Assembly (NCBI GenBank): GCA_029582165.1
Contig: CM055890.1
Location: forward strand, 1,205,143 to 1,269,142
Direction: 5' to 3'
DNA: 64,000 nt
Origin: Portulaca oleracea
Taxonomy: Eukaryota > Streptophyta > Magnoliopsida > Caryophyllales > Portulacaceae
The notes under the pieces are model-generated. The model was not told the origin of the DNA. It worked only from the letters and a program-made list of their open reading frames with translations, and made no database searches. A program made the translations under genes and the position numbers. Positions within the stretch are counted from its first letter, which is position 1, and every line of letters starts with the position of its first letter. Positions 46,282 through 55,566 of this stretch are shown here, piece after piece.

Positions 46282-46853
46282 TTCCCCCCTAGTTGAAAGA
46301 AGTTTGTCCTCAAACTTGGAGGTTCAAGTTCAAAGACTTCAACTAACCCAACTGCAATCTTCACATGGATCAGGACCTCGACATGAATCATGGTTATTCT
46401 AACGACCTCCACGTGAATCAGGACCTTCACGTGTACCTCCATGCTGTGGTAGATTCGATCTTTCACACTCTTGCTGTGTAAGAATGTGTCATGGACACAC
46501 TTGCTGATGAAAGACTTTAAAACCTGATTTATAAGTCTCATAATAATAGTAAAGACATAGATTAGGTCACAAGGTGTGACTAACCATACAGGGAGACTTC
46601 TTGGGACTTCAGCAGCGGTAATCCCTAATTGAATCTGAACCAAGTTGTTTTCCTTCTTCTTTGCAATCACTAGGGCACTTGACTGAATATACTTCTTCTC
46701 AATTGTACCCTTGGCGTGACAAGCAGCTGAATTTCGAACCCTTATAGCGGAATTAGGGTTCACGTGACCTCCTACAGATGAAAGCTCACGTTGACTGGAC
46801 TCCTTGGAGGCTTGTACCACTGAATCCTTGTGATTGGCGATAGTAAGGGGATT
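46050..46853 (-). CDS. E5 chimeric ORF replacing pol
   Basis: In the same frame as protease beyond a TAG (46854-46856). It holds an RT scrap (MRLINQVLKSFISKCV, HSKSVKDRIYH; compare MRLMNHVLKPLIGKCV in E1/E2), then a short repeat HVKVLIHVEV...IHVEVLIHVKI encoded by copies of a CACGTG/CATG-containing unit (46365-46445), then the normal pol tail PPSLRTNFFQLGGNDG, and 77 codons of LTR (to 46050). The middle of RT, all RNase H and all integrase are missing. It is open for over 250 codons despite the rearrangement. A function is not evident. Confidence 0.7.
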   Translation of the reverse strand, partial: NPLTIANHKDSVVQASKESSQRELSSVGGHVNPNSAIRVRNSAACHAKGTIEKKYIQSSALVIAKKKENNLVQIQLGITAAEVPRSLPVWLVTPCDLIYVFTIIMRLINQVLKSFISKCVHDTFLHSKSVKDRIYHSMEVHVKVLIHVEVVRITMIHVEVLIHVKIAVGLVEVFELEPPSLRTNFFQLGGNDGNQPTSTALNPTNKAQLKYKYQDKVLHQRTSSNTGPTREVRVIYKRWIKEGGYKVELQRPIHMVCLLFQEDVQTS

Positions 46854-46856
46854 CTA

Positions 46857-47580
46857 TTCAGAGTTGACGTGGCCAAGACTGGATGGAACAACCTCCTTTG
46901 GTTCACTAAACTCAGGGCGTTCAGTGATCATGAAAGATATGATCTTTGAGTCACTCTTAGGAGCCATTTGTGATGCCTTTAGGGGAGCCAATGTAACCTT
47001 CTTGTTTTTCACCATCAGTGTGTAGGTATTAGCTCTTCCATCATGTGTAACACTCCTGTCGAATAACCATGGTCTTCCAAGCAAAATATGACAGGCATCC
47101 ATAGGTAGTACATCACACCAAATAGAATCTTGATAAGACTTTCCAATAGAAAAGCTTACCAAACAGCGTAGATTCACTTTCAAGCCTTTACCCTGGTTGA
47201 GCCACTGAACAGTATAGGGCGTGGGGTGTGGGCTTGTAGGGAGCTGTAACTTGTTCACCATAGTAGTTGAAACTACATTAGTACAGCTTCCACCATCGAC
47301 GATCAAAGAACAAACTTTTCCTTGCACAGTACAGTGGGAATGGAAGATAGCTTCCCGTTGTTGCAGATCTTCAGGAACTGGAGAGCTATTCAGTACTCTC
47401 CTCATAACCAGCGTCTCTCCTTGATCTGGTTCTTCCATGATCTCTTCTTCAGATTCGTTGTAACAGGCGTGGGTTTCCTCTTCTACATCCGTCGGTTCAG
47501 GCTCAAAAAGAGCGTTTTGGAATTCTAGTAGTGTGATTGCTCTCTTGTTTGAACATTCCGAAGCAATATGACCGAGCCCT
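46857..47580 (-). CDS. pol: E5 zinc knuckle and protease
   Basis: CCHC knuckle CFRCQGLGHIASEC (about 47555-47596), acidic linker (EEPDQGETLVMRRVL), then protease: FHSHCTVQGKVCSLIVDGGS, CTNVVSTTMVNKL, CHILLGRPWLFDRSVTHDGR, KVTLAPLKASQMAPK. Ends at TAG 46854-46856. IVDGGS is the clade's active-site form. The only enzyme E5 still encodes. Confidence 0.87.
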
Positions 47581-47599
47581 TGACACCTAAAGCACCTTT

Positions 47600-48526
47600 T
47601 CTTGTCCGTGGGTGGAGCTGGAACAGACTTGGCGTGATTTGAGGCGTAGGGTAGGACATTTTTGTGGCGGACGGATGGGAATGGGTTTGGCTTTTTTATG
47701 GAGTGTAAGGTTGAGGCGAATAGTGAGTTCTTTGGGAACTAGGGTTCCTGCTAAGTGTCTCCTCGCCTCTTCTTTTCTTTTGCTGTTCCACTTTGTTAGC
47801 CAAAGTACTCAATTCATCAAGAGTTTCATAAGGTTGAAGTTCCACCACATACCTTATGTTTTCGTTCGAACCAGCAAGATACCTCACAAGAGTTTGAGGT
47901 TCATCTTCTTTCAGATCACACCTCCAGAGTAGGTGTTCGAACTCTTTAGTATACTCTTCAACAGATTTCGACCCCAGGGATAATTGATGTAGTTTGAAGT
48001 AGTTATCCATGAAATAACTTACTCGAAGAAACTTGGAGTGGAGTTTCTTCTTCATCTTTTCCCAAGAACGGATCTTTTCTTTCCCGGCATGCTGTCTCTT
48101 TTTCTGTAAGTTAGTCCACTAGATGCTAGCATGCTTTCGCAGTTTAAGAGCAATATACTTGACTTTCTTATCATCAGCAACATCTTTCAAATCAAAGACT
48201 CGTTCGACAGTTTGAATCCAATCAAGAAAGATTTCAGGATCAAGATTACCGTCGAATTCAGGGATGTCAACTTTGAAGTCATGTCTTTTTTCTCGTGGAG
48301 GACGCCTAGGCTGACGTGACCTCCGGCTTGAGCTAGTAGAGTGCTCAGTTTCGCTGGGAGTGTTGGGGACGGCCTCTTCTTCTTCAGGCTCCCGCGGTGT
48401 TGTGAACTGTATATTCATGTATCGCTTCAGTTGATCAGAAAGATAAGCTATCCTTCCTTCCAGTTCAGCCTTTTCATGCTTCCATTGCTCAGTAGGATCT
48501 TCAACTTCGTTGCTTCTAGATGCCAT
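47600..48526 (-). pseudogene. gag: E5 Gag, right copy
   Basis: Near-identical to the left copy (starts MASRSNEVEDPTEQW at 48526), with the same TAG after KLRKHASI. Small differences such as LSLGSKSV here versus LSQVSKSV in the left copy show some divergence since duplication. It ends in a basic, Ser/Pro-rich tail with a stop at about 47696. Confidence 0.88.
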
Positions 48527-48764
48527 GGTAGGGGTTTTGGATCGTTCAGAGTGACGTTGGGTAAGGAGGGGTAATGTGTTTAGGCTGTTTGTGGAGTTTA
48601 GGGTTGCAGGTTGGTACTGAAGGTTTGAAGGTTATGTGTTTGGGCTTGCAGGTTAAAGCTTTGGACTTCCAGGTCACGATTCTAGACTTGCAGGTTAAGC
48701 TTTATACTTGTAGGTCAAGCTGTTGGAATCAAAGGTTACGTGTTTGGTTTACACTCATCCTAGA

Positions 48765-48776
48765 GCTCTGATACCA
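48765..48776 (-). promoter_or_regulatory. Primer-binding site, E5 right internal
   Basis: GCTCTGATACCA on the plus strand, 4 bases before the LTR at 48781. Confidence 0.92.
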
Positions 48777-48780
48777 CTTT

Positions 48781-50216
48781 TGATGTATTACCGAATCAAG
48801 AAAGAACCTTAATCCAATAATACATGAAACATCACGTGAATTTGGATGGTTCACGAGATTAGGGTGGAAAAGAGGGGAGTAATTCTTGTGAAAAGGGGAC
48901 CTGTGGAAGTTATTTTGCCGTGAGGGCTTTTATAGTTTCAATATTCAAGAGAGAGTGAATCTTGAACAGGAAAAAAGAGAAAGGATGAATGATTCTTGGG
49001 TGGAAATATGGAGGGGGGTTAACGTGAATTTGGAGGGGGAGAGAGGAGGTTGGCGTGTGGTATGGGAGAGAGGAGAGAGGGATGAAGTTTGTTGGAGGAG
49101 AGAGAGAGTTTGTTGGAAAGGTTGTTATGGAGAGAGAAAATGAGAGAAGGTGATTTTGTGAGAGGAGGGAGTGGGACATTTGAAGGGAAAAGGAAAAGAG
49201 GGGGTGACGTTTGAATGGAGGGATAAAAGGTAGGGTATTGGTTGTGACTTAACTGTATTGACAGAAAGCTCACAATGTAATTACCTTAACTGTATTGACA
49301 GAAAGGTAAGAACGGATAGAACTAGGTTTCTAACTTGAATCCACAAGATAGACAACCTAGGGCTAACTTTATCTAGACTGCAACCTAGGATCAAGCTCTT
49401 CCTAACCACTTGGGTGCCATGCCAAGATACAATAGAAGAAAAGGGTTGAGAGTTTATCCAAACACTCGGGGGAAAGTTAAAAGCTTAATTGTACTCATAA
49501 TTCAAAAGGTGTTGTTTGCCTTGAGAGGCTACAATCCTATTTATACTAGGAGAGTCCTTAAGGGACTAGGACTCCTACTTGGTGTGTAATCCAAGTAGAA
49601 TTCCCCTATCTAGACGCCATCCTACTACTACTCTCCCTTGGATTAGAATCCTTATCCTAGGGTGAGTTTGTTACAACTACCCTTATCCTAGTTGGTTTGG
49701 CTCTCCTAATCTAATTTGGATTAGTTACAAAATAGCCAAATCTTTCTAGGATTCTTTAAAAGTGACGCCTAGTCCTACTAAACCACACGAAATAATAAAC
49801 CTAGGATGATCAAGTTTATAAATCACTTGTCATCTTACATTATTCTAAAATAATTAAAACACACCAAAACTATTAAAAACTATAATTAAATAAATTACAT
49901 CCAAAATCAAGATAATAAAATTTGGCTTGAGTTCTTGAAGTTGGACGTGTGACACACTTGGACTTGGCGTGATATTGAGCCCAATTGTAGGATGTTTGAA
50001 CATCCTCTTGAAATAATAAGCACATTAGTGAATGGGCCTTTGCAACTCAACTTTGTATCCTCCTTCTTTAATCCATCTTTTATAAATGACCCGAATCTCC
50101 CTTGTTGGCCTGTGTTGGACGAAGTCCTTTGATGAAGGACCCTATCTTGAAACTTATACTTTAATTGGGCCTTACTACTTGGGTTTAGAGGAGTAGAGGT
50201 AGGCTGATTTCCATCA
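48781..50216 (-). repeat. 5' LTR of the E5 array
   Basis: 1436 bp, TGATGTATTACC to TTTCCATCA, with a minus-strand TATAAATA at 49538-49545. It lacks a short stretch near 48840 (GTAACCAAACAGAG...) present in the other copies. Confidence 0.93.
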
Positions 50217-50221
50217 TGTGG

Positions 50222-51149
50222 ACCCTCTAACTACTCTTCTTGCCTTGAGCCTCTCTATACTCTCATCTGGTTTCTTTTTAATTTTATATAGCCATTTGCA
50301 ATCAATTGGTTTTCTCCCTTTTGGAAGAGATACAATTTCCCAAGTGTTTGTATCAGATAATGCTTGCAGCTCCTGTTGCATAGTTGTTCTCCCTCCCTTG
50401 TGCGAACTAGCTTGCTTCTTCATATGTTTCTGGTTCCGTGTCATTAAGACAATGTCCTGAATGTTGTTTGATTCTGAAAAACCACATAGAGAAACAAACT
50501 TGGGTTTGTAGTAAACGTTAGTGATACTAGAAAAGAAAGTATTATAGTTTTCTAAATAAGAAGGAAGCTTGTGAGTCCTAGAAGACCTTCTCAAGGTTTA
50601 AATAGGATCAATGTTATGTTGTGGGATATCATCGCTCAGATCTTGCTCACTGTTGCCAACAATGGTATCTGAGTCAGAATGTGTGTAATGGTCAGTGTTA
50701 GTGATGGTATCAGCTTCAATAATATCCTTATGAATGGATTCAACATATTCAGAAGCATCATTCATAGGTGGAAAAAGAGTAGGAGAGTGTTGTTGTTTAT
50801 TGTAAGGAAATATATGCTCATGAAAAATCACATCTCTAGAAGTAAGGAATTTGTGTGCTGAAATAGAGTAAAGCTTATATGCCTTTTTGCCTTGTGGATA
50901 GCCAAGGAAGACACATTGTTCTGCCCTTGGCTGAAATTTGTGTCTCCCTTGTTTCAAAGTGCTCATATAACCCAAACATCCAAAACTTCTCAGGTGATCA
51001 TAGGTTGGAGTCCTTTTAAACAACATTTCATAAGGGGTCTTATTTTTCAACAAGGTTGTAGGCATTCTATTTATAGGATAGGTGACAATAAGTATGCTCT
51101 CACCCCAAAACTTCAATGGCAAATGTGATTGAAACATCAAAGCCCTAGC
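50222..51149 (-). pseudogene. pol: Copia integrase C-terminal part and RT start
   Basis: Begins [17 protein letters not shown] at the 51149 breakpoint, the end of the copia integrase core, then [20 protein letters not shown] and [16 protein letters not shown], the usual copia integrase tail. An acidic Ser/Thr/Asp linker follows, a TAA (50595-50597), then RRSSRTHKLPSYL and the RT start MQQELQALSDTNTWEIV, KPIDCKWLYKIKKK. It ends at the E5 insertion and continues from 43070 leftward. Confidence 0.9.
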
Positions 51150-51997
51150 TGTTGGGAATGTCCCGACAATGTTCGATATACACGGAGATTAAATCAAAGT
51201 AATATAGTAATTATATGTCTTGCAAGAGACCTCTATAATTAGTGAATAAATATGTTTAATTACAACTATACTAATTGGTCCTACTAGGTCACACAAGTCA
51301 GTGCCCTGGAACAATGTATGTAACCTAAGTAATACTGTATTACGTTTAGAAAAGTTGGAAACTGATTTCTGTGAGAAATAAGCCCAACACGGACCGAACT
51401 GGGCCCAACATGGACCGTGTTGACCCAACACAGTCCGTGTTGAGACACCACGGTCCGTGGTGTCTATGGGCCGAATTAATGGACTTTCTGGAGGCCAACA
51501 CGGACCGTATTGTTTCAACACGGACCGTGTTGGGCCTGAAAAATCCGCCGTTGCGTTAAGTAGGCCCTTTAGGGTTTTGAACCCTTTCCCTAGGTTTTCA
51601 AAAGGGGTCTCTGTGAGAGATTATTCCACACCAACTGCCTAAGACTCTTAGAGAGATATTAGGGTGATTTCCTGAGTTCATCTCTCTTTTAGTTTGCAGT
51701 TCTTGTTTCAGGAAACATTCTCTGTTTCCCGAAACAATCTCACATACATCTTAGATTGAGATTCGTCTCGATCAGGTCGATCTAGTAATCGGGTTCCCGG
51801 AGTGCTGCGTGGACCTTTTAGTAGAGGGTTTCAGCGTTGGAATCTGGAAGGTCAACCTCTCTTCAGCCGGAACTAGCAATCAGGTATACTTACTAAAGTC
51901 TCTGCAATTGTTGTGATTAATTGTTTTTATAAGTGTTATGAATATTCCGCCAATTAATCTATATCTGTTTAGGAAATAGATAACCTAAAACCTATCA
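51150..51997 (+). repeat. 5' LTR with CACGG/CCGTG inverted repeats
   Basis: 848 bp, TGTTGGGAATG to CCTATCA. Bases 51406-51532 hold five inverted repeats of similar design, detailed in the next entry. No convincing TATA box seen. Confidence 0.75.
51385..51532. repeat. Inverted-repeat cluster in the 51150 LTR
   Basis: Units: 51406-51422 (CAACATGG/CCGTGTTG), 51426-51442 (CAACACAG/CCGTGTTG), 51444-51464 (GACACCACGG/CCGTGGTGTC, perfect 10-bp arms), 51496-51512 (CAACACGG/CCGTATTG), 51516-51532 (CAACACGG/CCGTGTTG, perfect). Each has a one-base centre. Only a left half is at 51385. Confidence 0.88.
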
Positions 51998-51998
51998 G

Positions 51999-52010
51999 TG
52001 GTATCAGAGC
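51999..52010 (+). promoter_or_regulatory. Primer-binding site, tRNA-Met
   Basis: TGGTATCAGAGC, one base after the LTR end. Shows a plus-strand element. Confidence 0.88.
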
Positions 52011-52119
52011 CACCAATTGCATGCTAAAGTATTGTACTTGTATTCATAAATAATTTTGTCAACAGTTGAATTATATTATGAATATGCTAGAGTAGATTTA
52101 TGCCTAAAATTTTGAATCT

Positions 52120-53426
52120 TGATAAGTGCATTATTTGCACTTATTTTTAGGTATTTTAGAAGTATAATCATGGTGATTTTTGGCTAAAAAGGTGTTTAAT
52201 CTTCCCTATTTCTCTATTTACACTTGGTCTTTGCGTTTTTGGCATTTATTTTCAGGTTTAGGGCTAAAAAGGTGATTTTTGGAGCAAATTTGGTAAGGCC
52301 AAGGGTACCACGGGCATCAACTACTGTTGATAGGACCGTGGTAAAAATTTCAGCAAGAAACGAGTAGAAAACAAAAATCAGAGCCAACCACTGCCGCAGT
52401 GGTGACAACCACGGACCGTGGTTGGAGCTGTTTTCTCGCAGCGGCAGTTATTTTTGCGGAGATAACCGGGGAAAAGAGGGGGAACGCAATCATCACTTAT
52501 TCTGGGCAGAAAAGAGAGATTTTAGAGAGGAATTCTTCACCAAAAACACCTCGATTTCATCAAGAATCAATTCGAAGGCATTGAAGATTGGGAATTCGAG
52601 AAGAAGCACGCAACACTCTTGTGAAGTTCTTGAGAGAATCCTACGAATTTCTCCCTAGTGTTTGCTTTACTCTTCTCACTTTCTCTTCCTTAATTCTAGA
52701 TTTGATTACCATGTTTAGAACGTATTTCTTGTTTTCAATGAATACTTGTGAGTAGATTTCGTTCTTTCTAGGGTTTTATGAACCATCAATATGGAGTTTG
52801 ATTAGAAATGTTTTAGTTTCTACTTGAATTCTCAATTGAATCAATAGAAGGTTGCGTTTTTCTTGCTTACGAATGTTCTTAAGGCCTTGGATGTTTGTAA
52901 TTCAGAAATTAACCTAAGAAGTACCGAAAGGTGAATTAGGGGAATTTGACCACCAACCCTTCTACCTAGGCCTACGAAAGTTGAAAAAGGAGTAGTAGAC
53001 TAGGGAATCATTAGATAACCCGACCTTGCTTAGACCTTCAATTCTGTTTAACCTGAATAGCAGACGAAAGTTGTTGATTAGGTTAGTCAGGATAATTCTA
53101 TTTAGCATCGAAAGGGCGATAGAATTTAGAGGTTATCGATTCTTGATTCGTTTGAGTTATTTTCTTGTGCTTGCTTTAATCTGGCTTTCAGACCCTGTTG
53201 TTAGGTGAGTAAAACCCTAGAAGTCTTCACCCATCGAATTACCTCGAGTTAATCCTTTCTAGTCCACTTTAGTTTTAGTTAGTTCATTAAAAGTCATAAA
53301 CAAATCATCAACCCGATTGGCTTAGCAATCAAGTAGAGGGATAGTTCACTGAGTTACTAGACCAAGTCCCTGTGGGATCGACCTTGACATTGCTACAATA
53401 GTACCCGTGCGCTTACGGCCCTGTCA
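52120..53426 (+). repeat. Athila-like solo LTR
   Basis: 1307 bp, TGATAAGTGC to GGCCCTGTCA, with perfect AATCT on both sides (52115-52119, 53427-53431) and no internal region: a solo LTR left by recombination between two LTRs. Near-identical to the 3' LTR of element B (62937 on), except in the inverted-repeat box at 52306-52436. It interrupts the element starting at 51150. Confidence 0.94.
52306..52436. repeat. Structured inverted-repeat box in the solo LTR
   Basis: Unit 1: TACCACGG (52306-52313) with CCGTGGTA (52336-52343), enclosing ATCAAC/GTTGAT (52316-52321 / 52326-52331). Then an outer stem AGAAAACA (52366-52373) / TGTTTTCT (52429-52436) enclosing two hairpins: ACCACTGC/GCAGTGGT (52387-52403) and CAACCACGG/CCGTGGTTG (52406-52424). 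Confidence 0.85.
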
Positions 53427-53431
53427 AATCT

Positions 53432-54044
53432 TTATGAAGTTTTAATCTTTAATATTCATGATAGTAAATATGGAATTTTATTGTAAAATTTCATGCGTTG
53501 TTATTATTTATTTCTTACTGCCTTTAATTAATCGATTTCATGTTTGTTTAATCGTTAAATATAGCATAAACTTAATTTAATTTTGAATGTTTTAGAAACA
53601 ATCTTGTTGAATATTTTTAAACAGTAGGCAATACATGAAATAGGTCAAAATTCGCAAAATAGGGTTTTGTAGAAATATTTTCTGATTTAGTTTATTTACG
53701 GAAAATATGAAAAATAGTAATAAAATATCAAACGAATTCGAAAATTTCTGAAATTTTACTGAAATTTCTGATTTAGTATTTGTTTCCTTATATGTATTGT
53801 GTTGCAATTATGTATGCCTTTATAATATGTTATTTAAGCATTTGTTATATTTGATATAATTATTGCAATATTAATATTTACATGTGCTTCTAGTATGGCC
53901 ATAGATAGTCGGTTTTACCGGTCTGCCTACCGGGTTGGGTGAAATACGGCCTGCGTACCGTCATTGAATTAATTTTTAAATTTAAATTTTCAGTTAAGTT
54001 TATTTTAATTCATGTAAGGCCTCAATTGTGAGGTCCACCTTGTA
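53432..54044. other. AT-rich non-coding internal sequence
   Basis: Continuation of the element that starts at 51150. No ORF or known domain. 53900-53965 has a GC-richer stretch with GGTTTTACCGG and TACCGGGTTGGG words. Stops at the NA2 remnant. Confidence 0.5.
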
Positions 54045-54080
54045 AATAGTACCCGTGCGCTTGCGGCCCTGTCAAGTTTT

Positions 54081-54098
54081 TGGCGCCGTTGCCGGGGA
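54081..54098 (+). promoter_or_regulatory. Primer-binding site of NA2, tRNA-Asp
   Basis: TGGCGCCGTTGCCGGGGA, an exact match to the E0 site, 6 bases after the LTR remnant. Confidence 0.92.
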
Positions 54099-54224
54099 CT
54101 CTGTCCCTAGCAGTCGGTAAACGAATTCTCTTAGGTTGACTAGGCTGTTTTCTTTTTCTTTCTTTTTCTTTTCTTTTAATCTTTTATTTTTCTTTTCTTT
54201 CTTTCAAAAAAAAATACAAAAAAA

Positions 54225-55373
54225 ATGGCAATTCTTGATTTTCCCCAATTTGAGCAGGAATTATTTTGGCACTATTTTGAGAGATTACTTGCATGTCCTG
54301 TTCCATGTGGTATTGTGCCTGGGAAATCTGATGTTCTTGACATTGTTGCTTTGGGGGTGAAGAGTGAGACACGTACTCTATTAGAGTATTTTGGTTTCTA
54401 TGATACTCAAACTGTTGATGAAGCTTGGAGTTTGCTTGAGTGGCTTGCACGTGATACTCGTGATTTTGAAAATTATTATGGTGCATCCTCTTTCCCCAAT
54501 CTTTGTGCATCTCATGCTAGATTATGTACTCAACCCCATTGTTTGCCTCATTTTCGTTTGTGTAATTCTTTTGACCATGATGAATCTGCATGCCCTGTTT
54601 TAGCCAAACTTGATTTTTTGATGAGGGCAATGTAAGAGCAACAAGATAAAGTTGAAGCTTGTCTAGAAAAAATAGATGAAATAGTTGACCCTTCTAAGTC
54701 ATCTTTGCCAACTGTTGCTCCTTCTCATCCTAGCTTACCTAGAAACACTACTGATGGTGTCTTTGCTTTTCATAATGCATCCTTACCTTTTTCTCAGTCG
54801 ACGGGGTTCGAGGTGAGTGATTCCCATGGGTTTGATGCTAGGTATGATGATGATGTTTGTCATGAGTCAATTGATGCTATTGATGAGGAGTCTTGTGAGG
54901 GGTTTGTGGGTGGATTGGGTCCTTCAAGCGAGGAATCTGTTGATGTACTCCATGTTTCTACACCTTGTTCACCACCTTCCCTTGCCCCTAAGAACCTTGA
55001 GGAGCTCATTCCCTGTGAAAAAACCATTGATGTTCATTTTGATGTGGGATGTGAGGTTGATTCTTGTGATGTGACTGTGATTGAGGGGACCAACAATGTC
55101 TTTGTTTTGTACTTAGGCGCTTTAGAAGGGTTTCATCCCTATCTTGATCCATATTGTAAATGCCTAGAGGACTCAGCTAGAAAAATCATGTGGACTACTT
55201 ATTTTGATTCTTTTGATTTTTCTAGTGCTTTTGACTTATTTGAGAGAGTGCAACTAACATTTTTTGCCATGAGTGTTTTGTTGCTCTCTTATACGCAGGC
55301 TTGTGAACTGCATGCTGCGGAATTTGACAAGCTTCTAAGGGCTTTGACTGCATCTGAGGTAAGTTTTGTCTAG
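54225..55373 (+). pseudogene. Uncharacterised gag-like protein of NA2, one in-frame stop
   Basis: 382 sense codons in one frame from MAILDFPQFEQELF (54225) with a single TAA at 54633-54635. N-terminal domain: SETRTLLEYFGFYD, LEWLARDTRDFENYY, FPNLCASHARLC, then a knuckle-like CNSFDHDESAC lacking the first Cys pair seen in NA1. After the stop: EQQDKVEACLEKIDEIVDPS (helical), a Ser/Pro-rich stretch, an acidic middle (RYDDDVCHESIDAIDEESCE), and the tail FDSFDFSSAFDLFERVQL to KLLRALTASEV. All blocks align with NA1. It follows an A-rich tract without other ORFs. The stop could be damage or a read-through point between domains. No known domain beyond the knuckle. Confidence 0.75.
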
Positions 55374-55551
55374 CTAAAGACGTTAAACTAGCGCTTCTTG
55401 GGAGGCAACCCAAGCGTTTAATTGCTTTATTAGGTTTTATTTCGTTCCTTAATTTTCTTCGTTTTTTTTAGAGTGTGACGCATTATATCGTTTCCTTCTT
55501 GTGCATGCTACCCTTATTCGAAATGCATTACGGACGCTGCTTTGTCCAAGC

Positions 55552-55564
55552 ATGGGGGGTTTGG
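55552..55564 (+). promoter_or_regulatory. Internal polypurine-like tract of NA2
   Basis: AAGCATGGGGGG, about 180 bp after the ORF. The same twelve bases occur at the true 3' polypurine tract (57144-57155). Confidence 0.6.
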
Positions 55565-55566
55565 GT

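Larger units (their letters stand above)
43076..50216 (-). mobile_element. Gypsy tandem array E5 (LTR-internal-LTR-internal-LTR)
   Basis: A unit flanked by TGTGG (43071-43075, 50217-50221), inserted in copia RT. On the minus strand: LTR 50216-48781, primer site 48776-48765, internal 48764-46282, LTR 46281-44830, primer site 44825-44814, internal gag 44813-43559, partial LTR 43558-43076. One target-site duplication around the whole array, and the same nonsense codon in both gag copies, mean it arose by recombination within one element. Same clade as E1-E3 but most of pol is gone. Confidence 0.92.
41453..51149 (-). mobile_element. Ty1/copia element, decayed, interrupted by E5
   Basis: Minus-strand copia order: integrase end (51149 leftward), RT (50594-50222 and 43070-42565) and RNase H (42483-41769), then polypurine tract (41762-41775) and an LTR starting TGTTAGAGGACC (41761). 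The integrase is cut sharply at 51149 by the LTR that begins at 51150, so the 5' part is missing. E5 is inserted inside RT (TSD TGTGG). The left edge beyond the LTR (41453-41483) is unclear. Confidence 0.88.
51150..54044 (+). mobile_element. LTR element with tRNA-Met primer site, 5' end only
   Basis: LTR 51150-51997, primer site 51999-52010, then non-coding internal sequence to 52119, interrupted by a solo LTR (52120-53426) and resuming at 53432. It was inserted in copia integrase. No protein is encoded in the part seen, so its superfamily is unproven; the short LTR and TGGTATCAGAGC site are common in copia. It ends where the NA2 fragment begins (54045). Confidence 0.65.
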
